Source: Stutzerimonas stutzeri (GTDB lineage Bacteria > Pseudomonadota > Gammaproteobacteria > Enterobacterales > Pasteurellaceae). From it: a stretch of DNA of 64,000 nucleotides. The DNA is taken from positions 1,240,001 to 1,304,000 of the forward strand of contig CABDVE010000001.1 in assembly GCA_901420285.1 (NCBI GenBank), given 5' to 3'. The position numbers and the translations under genes are program-made. Shown here in pieces: positions 50,327-60,326 of this stretch. The first letter of the stretch is position 1. Each line of letters opens with the position of its first letter. The notes beneath the pieces are model-generated. The model was not told the origin of the DNA and ran no database searches. It saw nothing but the letters and a program-made list of their open reading frames with translations.

Positions 50327-53300
50327 TTAATCCTCACAATGCCAAATATCGGTATTATATTGCGCAATAGTACGATCCGATGAGAAGAAACCGGCTTTGG
50401 CAATGTTATGAATTACTTTTTTGTTCCAGCTATCTTGATCTTCATAATCCGCCAAAATTTGTTCTTTTGCTTTCACATACGCATCAAAATCAATTAAGGT
50501 CATAAACCAGTCTTTATTGAGCAATTCATCATATAAACGTTTTAAACGCGCTTCATTGCCCAGTTTCACCAGCGTAGAATCAAGGATAAAATCGACCGCT
50601 CTTTTAATGTATTTATCCTTTTTATAGTAATCTTTTGAAACATAACCGGCAGTTTCATACAGTTTAATAATGCTTTCTGAATCTTTACCGAAGGTGTAAA
50701 TATTTTTCGCTCCGGCTAATTCGGCAATTTCTACGTTCGCACCGTCCATTGTGCCCAAGGTTAATGCGCCATTCAGCATAAATTTCATATTGCCCGTTCC
50801 TGAAGCTTCTTTTGAGGCAAGGGAAATTTGCTCTGAAATATCTGTTGCCGGAATCAATTTTTCCGCCACGCTAACATTGTAGTTTTCCACTAAATAGACG
50901 TTTAAATACTGATTCACATCCGGATCATTATTGATTAACTCAGACAAGCAAAGAATTAAATGAATAATATCCTGTGCAATCACATAAGCCGGTGCGGCTT
51001 TCCCACCAAAAATCACGGTAATTTTACGTTTTGGCAGTTTGCCCGCTTTGATTTCAAGGTATTTATGAATCACATAAAGCGCATTCATTTGTTGGCGTTT
51101 ATATTCATGGAAACGCTTAATTTGCGTATCGATAATGGAATTCTCATCCAATTCAATGCCTTTATTTTCTTTAAGATAAGTCTTCAGAGCTAATTTATTC
51201 TGGAATTTAATTTCAGCTAATTTTTGATGTACTTTTTTGTCATCTTTAAAGGCAAGCAGTTTTTCCAATTGAGTTGCATCATGTAAGTACTCATCACCGA
51301 TAAGTTGTTTAATATAAGCGGATAACGCTTGGTTAGAAAATTCTAACCAACGACGGAAGGTGATTCCGTTAGTTTTATTATTAAACTTCTCAGGATATAT
51401 TTCATAAAACGCTTTGAGTTCGGAATTTTTCAAAATCTCCGTGTGTAATGCCGCCACACCGTTCACAGAGTTTGAAAAATGAATATCCATATGCGCCATA
51501 TGGACGCGTTTTTGCTTATCAATGATTTGTACATCAGGATTCGGATATTCTTTCTGCACTAATTTATTCAGTTTTTTGATGATCTTCACTAAATGTGGAA
51601 CCACTTCTTCTAAATAAGCTAAAGGCCATTTTTCTAAGGCTTCGGCAAGAATCGTATGGTTCGTGTAGCCCACCATATTACGTACGATTTCTACCGCTTC
51701 TGCAAATTTAATACGATGTTTTTCCGTTAATAAGCGAATCAATTCCGGAATCACCATGGATGGGTGCGTGTCATTAATTTGCACATAGGCATAATCGGCT
51801 AAATCATATAAATTACTGCCACGTTCAATGGCTTCATCAATTAATAACTGCACCGCATTGGAGACCATAAAATATTGCTGATAAATACGTAATAATTCAC
51901 CATTTTTATCGGAATCATCCGGATAAAGGAACAAGGTCAGATTTTCTTTGATTTTTGTTTTATCAAAGGTGATACCTTTTTTAATCAATTTATGATTAAT
52001 GGATTCAATATCAAATAAGTTGAGATAATTTTTGGTGTCTTTTTTGTAACCTAGAATATCAACGCGATCTAATTTAGAGGTTAACGTGAAGTCTTTAAAT
52101 GGTACTTCATAACGGATATTTGTCGGGATTAACCAAGACTCTTTTTCAATCCAATCATTCGGTTCGGCATGTTGCTCATTGTTTTTAAAGACTTGTTTAA
52201 ATAAACCGCAATGGTAATTCAAGCCTACACCTTCCGCATTTAGCCCGAGTGTGGACATGGAATCAATAAAACAGGACGCTAAACGACCTAATCCACCGTT
52301 CCCTAAAGACGGTTCCGGCTCAATATCTTCAATATGGCTTAGTGATTTTCCTGCCTGGGACAATTCATCTTTGATTTCTTGATATACGCCAAGATTGATT
52401 AAATTGTTAGACAGTAATTTACCAATCAAAAACTCCGCAGAAATGTAGTAAACCTTACGTTTAGCCGTATTTTTTCCTTTATTCGCAGCAAGGGTTTTAA
52501 CATAGTTTAATAACTGTACGTAAATGGCATGATCACTTAACTTTTCAAGTTTTTTGTTTGTTGTTTGCTGTACAAATTCACTAAATTTAATCATTATTTT
52601 TTCCTTATTGGCGCGTCCATATAGCTTAGTTATTTGGGTTAAAAAATCTTTTTTGGCGTTGGTTAAATCGCTTTCTTGTATTCGCCATTCCCAGTTTCCA
52701 CCTATAGTAGAAGGAATATTCATTCTTGAGCTGGCAGGCAAATCTAAAATATCTTGCATGGTGGCAATCGCCGTATTACTTACGGTAGCAAATAATTGGC
52801 GAATCATTGCCTGACAAACAGATTCATTTGCAGCACGATGGGTATAAGCATTGATATATTGTTGCTGTTTCGACGTTAATCCGTCATACCAACCGTTTGT
52901 GACATCATTGTCATGTGTGCCGGTGTAGGCAATGCAATGCGGAATGCAATAATGTGGGCTATCCAGGCTTTCACCACTCACATCTTCAAAACCGAATTGC
53001 AAAATTTTCATGCCGGGATAACCGCAATCAACCAGTAATTTCTTCGCTTTTTCATCAATATTGCCGAGATCTTCAGCAATAATCGGCAAATCGCCTAGCT
53101 GTGCTTTTACTGCTTTGAACAAATCATATCCTGGGCCGGGTTGCCAGCTACCATATTTGGCAATGTCTGCTTTACCATCCACTTGCCAATAATCGGAGAA
53201 ACCTTTGAAATGATCGATACGAAGTACATCGTAAATTTTAAAGCTTTCCTCAATGCGATGAATCCACCAAGCATAGCCTTGTTTCTTATGTTCAGCCCAG

Positions 53301-54100
53301 TCATAAAGCGGGTTTCCCCAAAGCTGTCCGGTGGCGCTAAACTGATCGGCAGGAACACCGGCAACGAAAAGTGGATTGCGTTCTTTATCTAATTGAAAGA
53401 GTTCCGGCATTGTCCACACTTCGACGCTGTCTGCCGCCACATAAATCGGCATATCGCCGATAATTTTAATTCCTCTTTGATTAGCGTAATTTTTCAATGC
53501 CAACCATTGTTGGAAAAAGAAATATTGCGTTACTTTGAAATACTGAATTTGCTCTGTCAGCATTGAACGGTATTTTGCAAGTGCTTCAGGGTGACGGGCA
53601 ACAACCTGTTTATCTTCCCATTCTTGTAGAGCCTTATTGCCGAAATGCTCTTTGATTGCCATAAACTCTGCATAATTTTCCAACCAAGTGCGGTTGCTTT
53701 TTTCAAAGTTTTTGAAGGCTGCTTGATGTTTTTTATCGGCGAGGAAATGTTTGACGGCAATTTCTAAGATCGGGCGACGTGCATGAAAAATGCGCTCGTA
53801 ATCTACTTTTGTCGGATCATCGCCAAAATTAACCGAAGCATAATCCGTTTCTTGCAATAAACCCATTTGGGTGAGTAAAGCAAAATCAATTAAATGTGTG
53901 TTACCTGCAATAGCAGAGAAGGATTGATAAGGAGAATCACCGTAGCTGGTGGTGGTTAATGGAAGGATTTGCCAATAGGTTTGTTTCGTTTCAACTAAAA
54001 AATCCACAAAATCATAAGCAGATTGTCCAAAACTACCAATTCCAAATGCATTGGGTAATGAGGTGATATGCATTAAAACACCACTTGACCGAGTAAGCAT
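50327..54100 (-). CDS. malQ-glgP: Fused 4-alpha-glucanotransferase (MalQ) and glycogen/maltodextrin phosphorylase (GlgP/MalP)
   Basis: A single 1257-residue frame. Residues 1-502 are a complete GH77 amylomaltase (start [14 protein letters not shown]; nucleophile region [19 protein letters not shown]). Residues 503-1257 are a complete GT35 phosphorylase, with the PLP region [20 protein letters not shown] in two parts. At the junction (52594) the phosphorylase ATG is preceded by AAGGAAAAAATA, nearly the same as before the malQ ATG (54100), so it looks like a former intergenic ribosome site. The amylomaltase ends LYGR, its usual C-terminus, then ANKEKI joins. A free phosphorylase could still be made from the internal start. 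Both halves read streptococcal. The start at 54160 is rejected for lack of family match. Confidence 0.9.
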   Translation of the reverse strand: MLTRSSGVLMHITSLPNAFGIGSFGQSAYDFVDFLVETKQTYWQILPLTTTSYGDSPYQSFSAIAGNTHLIDFALLTQMGLLQETDYASVNFGDDPTKVDYERIFHARRPILEIAVKHFLADKKHQAAFKNFEKSNRTWLENYAEFMAIKEHFGNKALQEWEDKQVVARHPEALAKYRSMLTEQIQYFKVTQYFFFQQWLALKNYANQRGIKIIGDMPIYVAADSVEVWTMPELFQLDKERNPLFVAGVPADQFSATGQLWGNPLYDWAEHKKQGYAWWIHRIEESFKIYDVLRIDHFKGFSDYWQVDGKADIAKYGSWQPGPGYDLFKAVKAQLGDLPIIAEDLGNIDEKAKKLLVDCGYPGMKILQFGFEDVSGESLDSPHYCIPHCIAYTGTHDNDVTNGWYDGLTSKQQQYINAYTHRAANESVCQAMIRQLFATVSNTAIATMQDILDLPASSRMNIPSTIGGNWEWRIQESDLTNAKKDFLTQITKLYGRANKEKIMIKFSEFVQQTTNKKLEKLSDHAIYVQLLNYVKTLAANKGKNTAKRKVYYISAEFLIGKLLSNNLINLGVYQEIKDELSQAGKSLSHIEDIEPEPSLGNGGLGRLASCFIDSMSTLGLNAEGVGLNYHCGLFKQVFKNNEQHAEPNDWIEKESWLIPTNIRYEVPFKDFTLTSKLDRVDILGYKKDTKNYLNLFDIESINHKLIKKGITFDKTKIKENLTLFLYPDDSDKNGELLRIYQQYFMVSNAVQLLIDEAIERGSNLYDLADYAYVQINDTHPSMVIPELIRLLTEKHRIKFAEAVEIVRNMVGYTNHTILAEALEKWPLAYLEEVVPHLVKIIKKLNKLVQKEYPNPDVQIIDKQKRVHMAHMDIHFSNSVNGVAALHTEILKNSELKAFYEIYPEKFNNKTNGITFRRWLEFSNQALSAYIKQLIGDEYLHDATQLEKLLAFKDDKKVHQKLAEIKFQNKLALKTYLKENKGIELDENSIIDTQIKRFHEYKRQQMNALYVIHKYLEIKAGKLPKRKITVIFGGKAAPAYVIAQDIIHLILCLSELINNDPDVNQYLNVYLVENYNVSVAEKLIPATDISEQISLASKEASGTGNMKFMLNGALTLGTMDGANVEIAELAGAKNIYTFGKDSESIIKLYETAGYVSKDYYKKDKYIKRAVDFILDSTLVKLGNEARLKRLYDELLNKDWFMTLIDFDAYVKAKEQILADYEDQDSWNKKVIHNIAKAGFFSSDRTIAQYNTDIWHCED
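52592..52608 (-). promoter_or_regulatory. Internal ribosome-binding site and start codon for the phosphorylase half
   Basis: On the minus strand AAGGAAAAAATAATG ends in the ATG at 52594-52592, which begins MIKFSEF, the usual N-terminus of the phosphorylase. Just before it lies GGACGCGCC (52611-52619). Confidence 0.7.
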
Positions 54101-54161
54101 AATTTTTTCCTTCAGAAGTAAAAGTTGTAGAGATTCTAATCTAAATTTTATTTTACACAAT

Positions 54162-54198
54162 AACTTTTACGTAAAAGTTTAAATATTTTCGTAAAAGT
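54162..54198. promoter_or_regulatory. Operator pair between malQ-glgP and gntR
   Basis: AACTTTTACGTAAAAGTT (54162-54179) is a perfect 18-bp palindrome. An imperfect second copy ends in CGTAAAAGT (54190-54198). Being shared by the divergent repressor gene and the operon, they are the likely sites of the GntR protein. A third shorter palindrome, TATACGTATA, lies at 54219-54228. Confidence 0.65.
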
Positions 54199-54213
54199 GT
54201 GATTTTAATCACA
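54198..54213. promoter_or_regulatory. CRP-binding site at the maltodextrin locus
   Basis: TGTGA-TTTTAA-TCACA matches the CRP core exactly. It touches the second GntR-type half-site. Catabolite control by cAMP-CRP is expected, and is a Gram-negative type of control. Confidence 0.75.
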
Positions 54214-54298
54214 AAAACTATACGTATAACTATGAGGTTTTATGGTATTCTATTACAGATTTAAATAAAGGAATAAAAGTAAAAAATGGAGTGAAAAA

Positions 54299-55012
54299 GT
54301 GAGTAAATACAAAGCGGTTTATAACGATATAAAAAGCAAAATAACCGATGGAATTTTACCGCCAAAGCAAGAATTACCCAGTGAAAGTGAGCTTATGCAA
54401 GAATATGGCTTTTCTAAAGATACCATTCGCAAGGCCCTTTCTCTGCTTGAAATGGACGGTTACATTCAGAAACAACAGGGGCGAACTTCTATTGTTCTCG
54501 AACATAATTTATCTACACCTCAACAGCTTTCCGAAATCAAAACCGTTGGTGAGTTGAATCGTCCTTTAACCCATCAAGTGAAAACAACCCTAACCAGTTT
54601 GTATATTGTGCAAGGGGAAGAAGAACTAATGCGGATCTTTAACGTAAATGATCAGATTGATTTTTACCGTATAGGTCGCGTTCGTGAAATTAACGGGGAA
54701 GCGGTGGAATATGAAGTTTCTTATTTTGATCGTCGTATTGTTCCTTTTATTAATCGTGAGATTGCGGAACAATCCATTTATCACTATTTAGAAAGTGAAC
54801 TAGGTCTAAAAATTAGTTATTCACAGCGTGAAATTGCGTTTCGTTATGCTAATGAAGAAGAAAAAAGCACTATGGATCTCGGTGAATATAATATGGTTGT
54901 GAATGTTACCAGCATCACTTATTTAGCCGACGGACGCCCATTTCAGTACGGCAGTATTAGTTATCGCCCCGATAAAATTACCTTTGCTTCCACTGCGAAG
55001 CGACATGTTTAA
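54299..55012 (+). CDS. GntR/HutC-family sugar-responsive regulator (TreR-like)
   Basis: This 237-residue regulator has an N-terminal winged helix (LPSESELMQEYGFSKDTIRK, the typical GntR helix-turn-helix) and a C-terminal UTRA effector domain (about 90-230). It resembles TreR-type repressors of Firmicutes. It starts at GTG (54299), with GGAG 7 bases upstream. It diverges from the malQ-glgP operon and probably represses it until a sugar or sugar phosphate binds. Confidence 0.85.
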   Translation: MSKYKAVYNDIKSKITDGILPPKQELPSESELMQEYGFSKDTIRKALSLLEMDGYIQKQQGRTSIVLEHNLSTPQQLSEIKTVGELNRPLTHQVKTTLTSLYIVQGEEELMRIFNVNDQIDFYRIGRVREINGEAVEYEVSYFDRRIVPFINREIAEQSIYHYLESELGLKISYSQREIAFRYANEEEKSTMDLGEYNMVVNVTSITYLADGRPFQYGSISYRPDKITFASTAKRHV

Positions 55013-55041
55013 AAAATAGCGCTTTTTCTCTTCCACAAAAT

Positions 55042-55077
55042 AAAAAAGCTGAACCTCTTTTGAGATTCAGCTTTTTT
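55042..55077. terminator. Bidirectional terminator between gntR and metE
   Basis: AAAAAAGCTGAA (55042-55053) pairs with TTCAGCTTTTTT, with CCTC/GAG pairing inside. T-runs lie on both strands, serving the two convergent genes. Confidence 0.9.
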
Positions 55078-55101
55078 GTTTTGTGAACAACTATCTGTGA
55101 A

Positions 55102-57375
55102 TTAGGCTAATTCCGCACGTAATTTCTTCGTGACATCTACCATCACTTTTAATGCGGCGATGGTTTCCGGCCAGCCACGGGTTTTTAGGCCGCAGTCCGG
55201 GTTTACCCATAAGCGTTCTTTTGGTACCACTTGTAACGCTTTGCGAAGAAGATGTTCGATTTCTTCTGTGGTCGGCACACGTGGGCTGTGGATGTCGTAC
55301 ACGCCCGGGCCGATGTCGTTCGGATATTTGAAATCACCGAAGGCGGTAAGCAATTCCATGTCGGAACGGGAGGTTTCGATGGTGATCACATCGGCATCTA
55401 GGGCGGCAATGGCCGGTAAAATGTCGTTAAATTCGGAATAACACATATGTGTATGAATTTGCGTGTCATCTTTGCAACCCATTGAACTTAAACGGAAAGC
55501 TTCGCCCGCCCATTGTAAGTAAGCGTCCCAATCGGCGCGTTTAAGCGGTAAACCTTCGCGAATGGCCGGTTCGTCAATTTGGATGACTTTGATGCCTGCT
55601 TTTTCCAAATCTAACACTTCATCAGAAAGCGCCACAGCAATTTGTTTACACACCGTTGAACGTGGAATGTCGTTACGCACGAAAGACCATTGTAAAATCG
55701 TTACCGGGCCGGTCAGCATGCCTTTCATCACTTTGTTGGTGAGGCTTTGGGCATATTGTGACCAACGCACAGTCATCGGTTCTGGACGGGTCACATCGCC
55801 GTAAATGACCGGTGGTTTGACGCAGCGGGAACCGTAACTTTGTACCCAGCCGAATTTGGTAAACGCGAATCCGTCCAACAATTCGCCGAAGTATTCAACC
55901 ATGTCGTTGCGTTCTGCTTCGCCGTGCACTAACACGTCCAAATCTAATTTTTCTTGCTCACGCACCACGAATTCAATCTCTTTTTTCATTGCTGTTTCGT
56001 AATCCGCCAAGCTGAGATCGCCTTTTTTGAAGGCGGCACGGGCATGACGAATTTCCGTAGTTTGCGGGAAGGAGCCGATATTGGTGGTTGGCAGCAACGG
56101 TAGATTTAACCACGCATTTTGTAATTTAATCCGTTCCGCAAATGGCGATTTACGTTGATCGGCATTTTTCGGCAGGTTTGCCAAACGTTCCGCGACACAA
56201 GTGCGGTGGATTTCACGAGAGTTTTTACGCGCGTCGGCTGCCGTTTGGCTAGCATCAAGATCGGCTTGCACAGCTGCTCTGCCTTGCTCAAGTGCGGTCT
56301 TAATGACCCGTAATTCTTGAATTTTTTGTAAGGTGAACGCCAACCATTGATAAAGCTCCGGCTTGTTGGCTTGCAGTTGGGTTTCCACCGCCAAATCATA
56401 AGGCGTATGGAGTAGGGAACAGCTTGGCGCAATCCATAAATGCTCACCTAATTTCGCTTTTAGTGGTTCAACCACATCTAACACTTGGTTTAAGTTCGCA
56501 CGCCAGATATTACGTCCGTCAATCACGCCTACGGAAAGGATTTTGTCGTAATCGGCAAAGGCGGAAAGTTGTTCCGGTGCACGTACCAAATCAATGTGAA
56601 GACCGGCTACCGGTAAGGCTTTCAATAAATTGGCGTGTTCCGCCACGGAGCCGAAATACGTGGCAAGCAAGAGTTTGGCGTTGACTTGTGCCGCAAAAGT
56701 CGCGTAAACCGCTTTATAAGCGGCAATCCATTCTGCCGGCAAATCAAGGGTTAAGGCAGGCTCATCAATTTGAATGTATTCCACGCCTTCAGCGGTTAAC
56801 GCGTTTAAGATGTCTACATAAACCGGCACGAGTTTGTTTAACAAATCGAAACGATTAAACGCCGCGCCTTTTTCTTTTCCTAACCAAAGGAAGGTTAATG
56901 GGCCAACGAGGGTGGGTTTGACGTTATGACCAAGGGCTTTAGCTTCGCGGATTTGTTGCACATAGTGTGCCGGGTTAGCTTTAAATTGAGTGTCCTTGTG
57001 GAATTCCGGCACAAGATAGTGGTAGTTAGTATCGAACCATTTGGTCATTTCAATGGCAAATTGTGTTTTGTTGCCACGCGCCAATTGGAAATATTGATCC
57101 AAGGTTAAGTTTTGGCTGTCGAAATCAAAGCGTGAAGGAATGGCGCCTGTTGCTACTTGTAAATCTAAAATATGATCGTAGAAAGTGAAGTCCGCAACCG
57201 CCACGAAATCCGCGTTTGCATTGGCTTGGTGTTGCCAGTTAATTTCACGCAATTTTTTTGCAATGTCTAATAAATCGGCTTCAGCGATTTCACCTCGCCA
57301 GTAACGTTCTTGGGCAAATTTGAGTTCACGTTTTGCTCCTACACGTGGGAAACCCGATAAATGAAATATTGTCAT
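55102..57375 (-). CDS. metE: Cobalamin-independent methionine synthase MetE
   Basis: This 757-residue zinc enzyme makes methionine from homocysteine and 5-methyltetrahydrofolate polyglutamate. It has two related TIM-barrel halves. Zinc ligands are in [10 protein letters not shown] (His and Cys) and [11 protein letters not shown] (Cys). Length matches the E. coli enzyme. AGGAATT precedes the ATG, and MetJ boxes lie upstream. Two exact USS copies (56199 and 56290) fall within the gene. Confidence 0.97.
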   Translation of the reverse strand: MTIFHLSGFPRVGAKRELKFAQERYWRGEIAEADLLDIAKKLREINWQHQANANADFVAVADFTFYDHILDLQVATGAIPSRFDFDSQNLTLDQYFQLARGNKTQFAIEMTKWFDTNYHYLVPEFHKDTQFKANPAHYVQQIREAKALGHNVKPTLVGPLTFLWLGKEKGAAFNRFDLLNKLVPVYVDILNALTAEGVEYIQIDEPALTLDLPAEWIAAYKAVYATFAAQVNAKLLLATYFGSVAEHANLLKALPVAGLHIDLVRAPEQLSAFADYDKILSVGVIDGRNIWRANLNQVLDVVEPLKAKLGEHLWIAPSCSLLHTPYDLAVETQLQANKPELYQWLAFTLQKIQELRVIKTALEQGRAAVQADLDASQTAADARKNSREIHRTCVAERLANLPKNADQRKSPFAERIKLQNAWLNLPLLPTTNIGSFPQTTEIRHARAAFKKGDLSLADYETAMKKEIEFVVREQEKLDLDVLVHGEAERNDMVEYFGELLDGFAFTKFGWVQSYGSRCVKPPVIYGDVTRPEPMTVRWSQYAQSLTNKVMKGMLTGPVTILQWSFVRNDIPRSTVCKQIAVALSDEVLDLEKAGIKVIQIDEPAIREGLPLKRADWDAYLQWAGEAFRLSSMGCKDDTQIHTHMCYSEFNDILPAIAALDADVITIETSRSDMELLTAFGDFKYPNDIGPGVYDIHSPRVPTTEEIEHLLRKALQVVPKERLWVNPDCGLKTRGWPETIAALKVMVDVTKKLRAELA

Positions 57376-57406
57376 GTTAATTCCTCATAAATGTGGTGAT
57401 AAATAA

Positions 57407-57425
57407 TTTAGACGTCTAAACGTCC
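57407..57425. promoter_or_regulatory. MetJ operator (met boxes) upstream of metE
   Basis: AGACGTCT (57410-57417) is a perfect met box, directly followed by AAACGTCC (57418-57425), a second box with two mismatches. The first lies in the 14-bp palindrome TTTAGACGTCTAAA. Repression of metE by MetJ with S-adenosylmethionine is expected. Confidence 0.8.
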
Positions 57426-57591
57426 GTGCGAACTTAGAATGCGTCAATTAAGCTTATTATGCAAATTCATTATTTTCACAAGATTTATGAAATGTTTTAA
57501 TTTTGAATGTTAAACGATAGCGATTTTTCACTGATATCGATTATCCGTCTGATACGATTTTACGATTCCCCACCGACTCATTGAACTCTCC

Positions 57592-57634
57592 AAATAGCAA
57601 CGCATTGGAAGCCGTTTCAATGCGGTGCTATTTT
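57592..57634. repeat. AATGCGGTGCT hairpin 8 (beyond the Fic gene)
   Basis: AAATAGCAACGCATTGGA (57592-57609) pairs with 57617-57634, with one changed base in the left arm (GCAACG for GCACCG). The right arm has the exact motif (57619-57629) and a T-run. It lies 69 bases past the Fic gene stop. Confidence 0.88.
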
Positions 57635-57702
57635 TTGAGGGCACCGGTAAGTGCGTTTGAAATTTTAGTGATTTTGAAAATGGCGAATTGAGTGAAATTT
57701 GT

Positions 57703-58836
57703 TTAAAACCGATATTTCCCTTTTCCTAATCCGTTAGCTTTTTTAATTATGCCGCTAGCCAGCATCTTACGCAGCAATTCCGAGGCCGGGGAAGGGGTGA
57801 GTGAAAGATATTTGATCACGTCTGCACGTGAAAAAACATTATCTTTAACGCATTGATATAGCGTTTGAATATGTCTTTTGGTTTTTTCTGAAAATGCAGA
57901 GCCCTCAAAGTAAATTGTTTTGTCCTGTTTTTCTTCTTCAATGTCCTGTTTTTCTTCTTCAATGTCCTGTTTTTCCTCCCCAATATCCTGTTTTTGTTTT
58001 TTTAGATTTTGAAGATGGTTTGCATAATGAATATGAAGTTGCTGGTTGCTTAATACATGATTTTCATTAAGTAATAAGTTATGAATAAAAAGCACTAAAT
58101 ATTTTGCTGTTTCATGAATACCCTCAGTAATATTATTGTAATTTGCACGCACCAAAGCATTACGAAAATACCAAGAATTATCAGCAAAGTTATCATTGCT
58201 AACCTGAAAACCGAGTGTTTTTAGGTATTTGATAAAAAATACCGCAGTAGTGCGGGTATTTCCCTCTTCAAACACATGAATTTGCCATAATCGGGCAATA
58301 AAAAATGCTAAATGATCGATGGCTTCGTCAATAGAAATCCCTTTGTAACTAAATTTTTGCTCTTGCGCGAGATCATATTCTAACGTTTCTTTCAATTCTA
58401 AGGCGCTGCCGTAAGAAATCGTATCGCCGTTTAAAACCCATTCTTTTTTCGTTATATTGAAAGTGCGAATTTTTCCGGCATGAGGGAATATGCCATTAAA
58501 AAGATATTTATGGATTGATAAATATTGCTGTGCATTAAAGGAAAAAGCCGGTTCTGACAATAAACGGGCAATACGAACTGCCACTTTGTCGGCCTCTTCC
58601 GTACGATCTTCATCATCAGAAATAGGGTTTTGCTGATAATATTGGCTTATCCAATTTTCAGCCGTTTCTATGGTGATTTCACCTTCAATATTTTTGATGG
58701 CGGTATTAATTAAATAATGAGAGGGTTTTAAACCGTCCACATCTTGTAAGCCTATCGCTGTTTTCCATGCGTAGCTTTTTTCTTTTTTTTCCGCATCAAT
58801 ATGGCGAATATATTCTGCAAAGGGATCTTTTATCAT
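57703..58836 (-). CDS. Fic-domain protein with variable Fic motif and tandem-repeat linker
   Basis: This 377-residue Fic-family protein would transfer AMP or another nucleotide to target proteins. The motif, residues 187-195, reads HVFEEGNTR rather than HPFxxGNGR. The catalytic His, acidic residue, Gly-Asn and Arg are kept. Residues about 278-305 are four copies of a seven-residue unit (KQDIEEE-like). The C-terminus (about 330-377) is a winged helix ending GLGKGKYRF. No antitoxin gene is adjacent, and no inhibitory (S/T)xxxE(G/N) motif was identified. A weak Shine-Dalgarno precedes the ATG. Likely accessory. Confidence 0.85.
   Translation of the reverse strand: MIKDPFAEYIRHIDAEKKEKSYAWKTAIGLQDVDGLKPSHYLINTAIKNIEGEITIETAENWISQYYQQNPISDDEDRTEEADKVAVRIARLLSEPAFSFNAQQYLSIHKYLFNGIFPHAGKIRTFNITKKEWVLNGDTISYGSALELKETLEYDLAQEQKFSYKGISIDEAIDHLAFFIARLWQIHVFEEGNTRTTAVFFIKYLKTLGFQVSNDNFADNSWYFRNALVRANYNNITEGIHETAKYLVLFIHNLLLNENHVLSNQQLHIHYANHLQNLKKQKQDIGEEKQDIEEEKQDIEEEKQDKTIYFEGSAFSEKTKRHIQTLYQCVKDNVFSRADVIKYLSLTPSPASELLRKMLASGIIKKANGLGKGKYRF
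57921..58004. repeat. 21-bp tandem repeat inside the Fic gene, four units
   Basis: Units at 57921-57941, 57942-57962 (both identical), 57963-57983 and 57984-58004 (diverged). Each starts TGTCCTG or TATCCTG. Twenty-one bases keep the frame, so copy-number change alters linker length without breaking the protein. Confidence 0.92.
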
Positions 58837-58912
58837 TATCTTAGAGTAAAAGTTCGGTGAAAATATGATGTAATTTTATCTTTATAATTTGCATTCAACA
58901 AATCTAACCTAT

Positions 58913-58947
58913 AAAAAAACCGCACTTTAAAAAGTACGGTTTTTTTA
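58913..58947 (-). terminator. USS-pair terminator after mop
   Basis: AAAAAACCGCACTTT pairs with AAAGTACGGTTTTTT with one mismatch. The left arm has the exact USS (58919-58927); the right arm has one base changed (AAGTACGGT). It is 22 bases past the mop stop. Confidence 0.88.
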
Positions 58948-58968
58948 GAACGAAATGATCGAATTGAA

Positions 58969-59178
58969 TTATTCTACGCCGACCATAACAGAAGTGGCTT
59001 TGATGATGGCATAAGCTTCTTTACCCACTTCTAAACCTAATTCTTTAACGGCAGCTAAAGAAATAGTTGAAGAGATAACATTACCACCGCCGATATCAAT
59101 GTGCACGATTGCATTTACAGAACCGTTTTCAATTGAAACAACTTTACCTTTTAATTGGTTTCTTGCACTAATTTTCAT
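58969..59178 (-). CDS. mop: Molbindin (Mop-domain molybdate-binding protein)
   Basis: This 69-residue protein is a single Mop/TOBE domain (SARNQLKGKVVSIENGSVNA, AIIKATSVMVGV). Such molbindins bind and buffer molybdate in the cytosol as a hexamer. It lies directly behind molA, in the same direction as the molybdate transporter genes, which supports the role. Single-domain length is typical. Confidence 0.93.
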   Translation of the reverse strand: MKISARNQLKGKVVSIENGSVNAIVHIDIGGGNVISSTISLAAVKELGLEVGKEAYAIIKATSVMVGVE

Positions 59179-59234
59179 AACATTTCCTTTGTTGTTAGAG
59201 ATAAAAAGGGAAGGGCATTGTAGCTATTCTTTGT

Positions 59235-59260
59235 ACAAAAACAAAGCACAAAAACAAAGC
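59235..59260. repeat. 13-bp tandem duplication between molA and mop
   Basis: ACAAAAACAAAGC occurs twice in direct succession (59235-59247 and 59248-59260). It lies upstream of mop. It may alter spacing in the intercistronic leader. Confidence 0.8.
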
Positions 59261-59270
59261 ATTTAAGAAA

Positions 59271-60317
59271 TTACTTCAAAGGAGGTAGTCCTTGAAGAAT
59301 TTGTTCGGCATTTTCTTTGCTTAGCGCATAATTGTAATATTTTTTGTAGAAGGCTTGCGTTTTTGCCACCATATCCACGTCTTTAAATAAATTAGGGTGG
59401 AATAATTTGGCCGCCCATAACACTTGAAGCGCCTCTTCCGCACTGTAACGATCCCAAGGGAAGGTACCGGTTGGGTTGACAAATACCCGTTTATTTTTCA
59501 CCGCATTGATACCTTGCCAATTGGCATCTTGTAAAATCTTATCTACGCTGGCCTGCGCATCGGTACTACCAACAATAATCACATCAGGATTGGCTTTTAA
59601 TACATCTTCCATACTGACTTCAACTAAATTAGCTTGGTCTGGAAAGGCATTACGGCCACCGGCCTTATTGACCCAATCTCCAATAATAGATTTACCACCG
59701 TCAATTTTTAGCTGGTTGCTGCCGCTGGAAATATGCAGTACGCTCGGTTTATCTTGCTCCTTCACATCTTTCGTGCGCGCTTCCACAAACGCGATATTGC
59801 CTTCAAGTTCTTGAATATATTCTTGCGCAATTTTAGGTGCATTATCGCCAAGAACATCGGCTGTGATTTTTACCGTTTTCTTTAGTCCGTCAAAATTCTG
59901 AAAACTTACCAAAACACCGGTGAGTCCTGCTTGTTTTAATTCATCAAGCATTTTCGCATTTGAAAGTAATGCCACTTGCGGATTACGTTGTAACAATTCT
60001 TCCATTTGTACCGTTTGTCCGTTAGTCAACGCCGGTACGTTTTTAATGTTCGGATAGACCTCGCCAAACCAAGGATTTTTTTGAATCACATCGGTGGTAG
60101 CGACTAATTTATCCGCACCGCCCAATAATAAGACGATTTGGTTGTTGGCGTGCCATAAATCTGCCACGCGCGTCACTTGAGTCGGAATTTCGATTTGATT
60201 GCCTTTGACATCCTGCACGATTTTGACTTCCTGCACGCTTTTAGCATAAGCGGGAAGACTTAAAAAAGCGGCAAAGGAAAGAGCGATAAGACCTTTTTTT
60301 AATGTATTACGTAACAT
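59271..60317 (-). CDS. molA: Molybdate/tungstate-binding periplasmic protein MolA
   Basis: This 348-residue substrate-binding protein has a signal peptide ending about LSLPAYA. The fold is of the class III (FecB/BtuF-like) type: VTRVADLWHANNQIVLLLGG, NPDVIIVGSTDAQ, and the C-terminal TGTFPWDRYSAEEALQVLW. This matches MolA of H. influenzae (HI1472), which delivers molybdate rather than iron-siderophore. The neighbouring mop gene supports molybdate as the substrate. Confidence 0.88.
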   Translation of the reverse strand: MLRNTLKKGLIALSFAAFLSLPAYAKSVQEVKIVQDVKGNQIEIPTQVTRVADLWHANNQIVLLLGGADKLVATTDVIQKNPWFGEVYPNIKNVPALTNGQTVQMEELLQRNPQVALLSNAKMLDELKQAGLTGVLVSFQNFDGLKKTVKITADVLGDNAPKIAQEYIQELEGNIAFVEARTKDVKEQDKPSVLHISSGSNQLKIDGGKSIIGDWVNKAGGRNAFPDQANLVEVSMEDVLKANPDVIIVGSTDAQASVDKILQDANWQGINAVKNKRVFVNPTGTFPWDRYSAEEALQVLWAAKLFHPNLFKDVDMVAKTQAFYKKYYNYALSKENAEQILQGLPPLK

Positions 60318-60326
60318 AGTTTCTCC

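Larger units (their letters stand above)
57376..57702. other. 327-bp gap between the Fic gene and metE
   Basis: It holds MetJ boxes (57407-57425), the metE promoter region (about 57430-57480, AT-rich) and hairpin 8 (57592-57634). Nothing else is recognisable. Confidence 0.6.

Noticed and set aside
47470-55100. Integrative element at tRNA-Leu
   Set aside because: No integrase, excisionase or mobilisation gene is present, and no duplicate of the tRNA 3' end was found near 55 kb. A plain acquired locus remains possible.
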